DNA of 5,483 nucleotides from an uncultured Thermomicrobiales bacterium. Its GTDB lineage: Bacteria > Chloroflexota > Chloroflexia > Thermomicrobiales > Thermomicrobiaceae. Below the pieces are notes generated by a model that was given only the letters and a program-made list of their open reading frames with translations, was not told where the DNA came from and searched no databases. A program made the position numbers and the translations under genes. Position 1 is the stretch's first letter. Each line of letters begins with the position of its first letter. Location of the stretch: positions 1-5,483 of the forward strand of contig CALAGB010000324.1 of assembly GCA_937891245.1 (NCBI GenBank), given 5' to 3'. Positions 4,781-5,483 of this stretch are shown piece after piece.

Positions 4781-5483
4781 CTACCCCTGCCGGAAGCGTG
4801 GTCCAAACGCGCCCCAGCCGGCGAAGGTTGCCTGGTTGCCAAGGTCTTCTTCGATTCGCAGCAACTGATTGTATTTCTCGTTGCGGTCCATGCGTGAGAG
4901 CGAGCCGGTCTTGATCTGGCCGGCGTTGGTTGCCACTACCAGGTCGGAGACGTAACTGTCCGCGGTCTCACCGCTGCGATGCGAGATGACGGCGGTCATC
5001 CCGGCGCGATGGGCCAGGTCGATGGCGCCGAACGTTTCGGTCAGGGTGCCGATCTGGTTGAGCTTGATCAAGATCGAGTTGCTGACATGTTCCTTGATGC
5101 CGCGTTCGAGTCGCGACGTGTTCGTCACGAAGAGGTCGTCGCCGACGAGTTGCACGCGATCGCCGAGTCGCGCGGTGAGCTTCGCCCAGCCGTCCCAGTC
5201 GTCCTCGGCCATGCCGTCTTCGAGCGAGACGATGGGATACCGCGTCGTCCAATCGGCGTAGAAGTCGACGAGTTGATCGGCGGTCATCTCCACGCTTTCA
5301 CCCGCCAGCACGTATTTACCATCCTGATAGAACTCAGATGATGCCGGATCGAGCGCGATCACGACATCTTTGCCCAACTCGTAACCGGCTTGCTCGATCG
5401 CCTGGGAAATACAGGCCAGCGCCTCGGCATTGCTCTTGAGGCTTGGGGCGTAGCCGCCCTCATCGCCGACCGTGGTGTTATAG
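4781..5483 (-). CDS. eno: Enolase, C-terminal part (5' end beyond the window)
   Basis: Enolase dehydrates 2-phosphoglycerate to phosphoenolpyruvate in the cytoplasm, using magnesium, and is often part of the RNA degradosome in other bacteria. The window holds the last 233 residues and the TAG stop (4783-4781); roughly 190-200 N-terminal residues are missing because the window ends, not because the gene is broken. In fragment numbering, conserved catalytic and metal residues are Glu8 in VGDEGG, Asp45 in ALDPASSEF, Glu88 in SLEDG, Asp115 in VGDDL, Lys140 in LIKLNQIG, His168 in SHRSGET and Lys191 in IKTGS. All are present. The frame stays open through base 5482, upstream of an internal TTG (5377-5375) that merely resembles a start. 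It converges on gpmI, which encodes the preceding glycolytic step. Promoter and start lie outside. Confidence 0.98.
   Translation of the reverse strand, partial: YNTTVGDEGGYAPSLKSNAEALACISQAIEQAGYELGKDVVIALDPASSEFYQDGKYVLAGESVEMTADQLVDFYADWTTRYPIVSLEDGMAEDDWDGWAKLTARLGDRVQLVGDDLFVTNTSRLERGIKEHVSNSILIKLNQIGTLTETFGAIDLAHRAGMTAVISHRSGETADSYVSDLVVATNAGQIKTGSLSRMDRNEKYNQLLRIEEDLGNQATFAGWGAFGPRFRQG

Noticed and set aside
4339..4842. A 167-codon open frame on minus spanning the gpmI end, the intergenic repeat and the eno end
   Set aside because: It crosses two terminator-like hairpins and two real gene ends and has no ribosome binding site or known motif.
5375..5377. TTG inside eno as a gene start
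   Set aside because: The frame continues upstream with conserved enolase sequence including VGDEGG, so this is an internal leucine codon.

Overview
This window is ordinary bacterial core-genome DNA, GC-rich by eye (roughly 60%), with compact, mostly non-overlapping genes. I see no phage, transposon, CRISPR or defence genes. The mix suggests a deep-branching Gram-positive-like or Chloroflexota-type bacterium, perhaps of the Thermomicrobia group: tRNA-Thr and tRNA-Tyr beside tuf, a YprB/MrfB-type nuclease, a cofactor-independent phosphoglycerate mutase, and a CCCCTCTCCCG hairpin repeat. That placement is an inference from gene content, not from any alignment.

Layout. Positions 1-55 hold the first 18 codons of tuf (EF-Tu) on the minus strand. 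Upstream of it, also on minus, are tRNA-Tyr(GUA) at 223-304 and tRNA-Thr(UGU) at 310-382. The tRNA pair has a textbook promoter (TTGACA, 17 bp, TATAAT; 415-443) and a U6 hairpin terminator (195-217), so it looks like its own transcription unit placed ahead of tuf. Next on minus is an isocitrate dehydrogenase gene (526-1608) with a good promoter at 1678-1707. Diverging from it on plus is a YprB/MrfB-like DEDD exonuclease gene (1782-2987), followed 76 nt later by gpmI (3064-4623). The partial enolase gene (4781-5483, minus) converges on gpmI. The 157-nt gap between them holds a likely gpmI terminator, a spaced inverted repeat, and a 12-bp perfect hairpin that looks like a dispersed extragenic repeat and may also end eno transcripts.

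How the genes fit together. GpmI (3-phosphoglycerate to 2-phosphoglycerate) and enolase (2-phosphoglycerate to phosphoenolpyruvate) are consecutive steps of lower glycolysis. Isocitrate dehydrogenase is a TCA-cycle enzyme. The tRNA and tuf genes serve translation, and the order Thr-Tyr-tuf resembles a reduced form of the thrU-tyrU-glyT-thrT-tufB cluster of Escherichia coli. The nuclease is the only gene here with a less settled role, probably DNA repair.

The points most worth checking are the unusual Ser-His pair at the cofactor-selectivity position of the isocitrate dehydrogenase, the MrfB-like nuclease without its usual helicase partner alongside, and the hairpin repeat between gpmI and eno. 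I did not find a convincing undescribed system.
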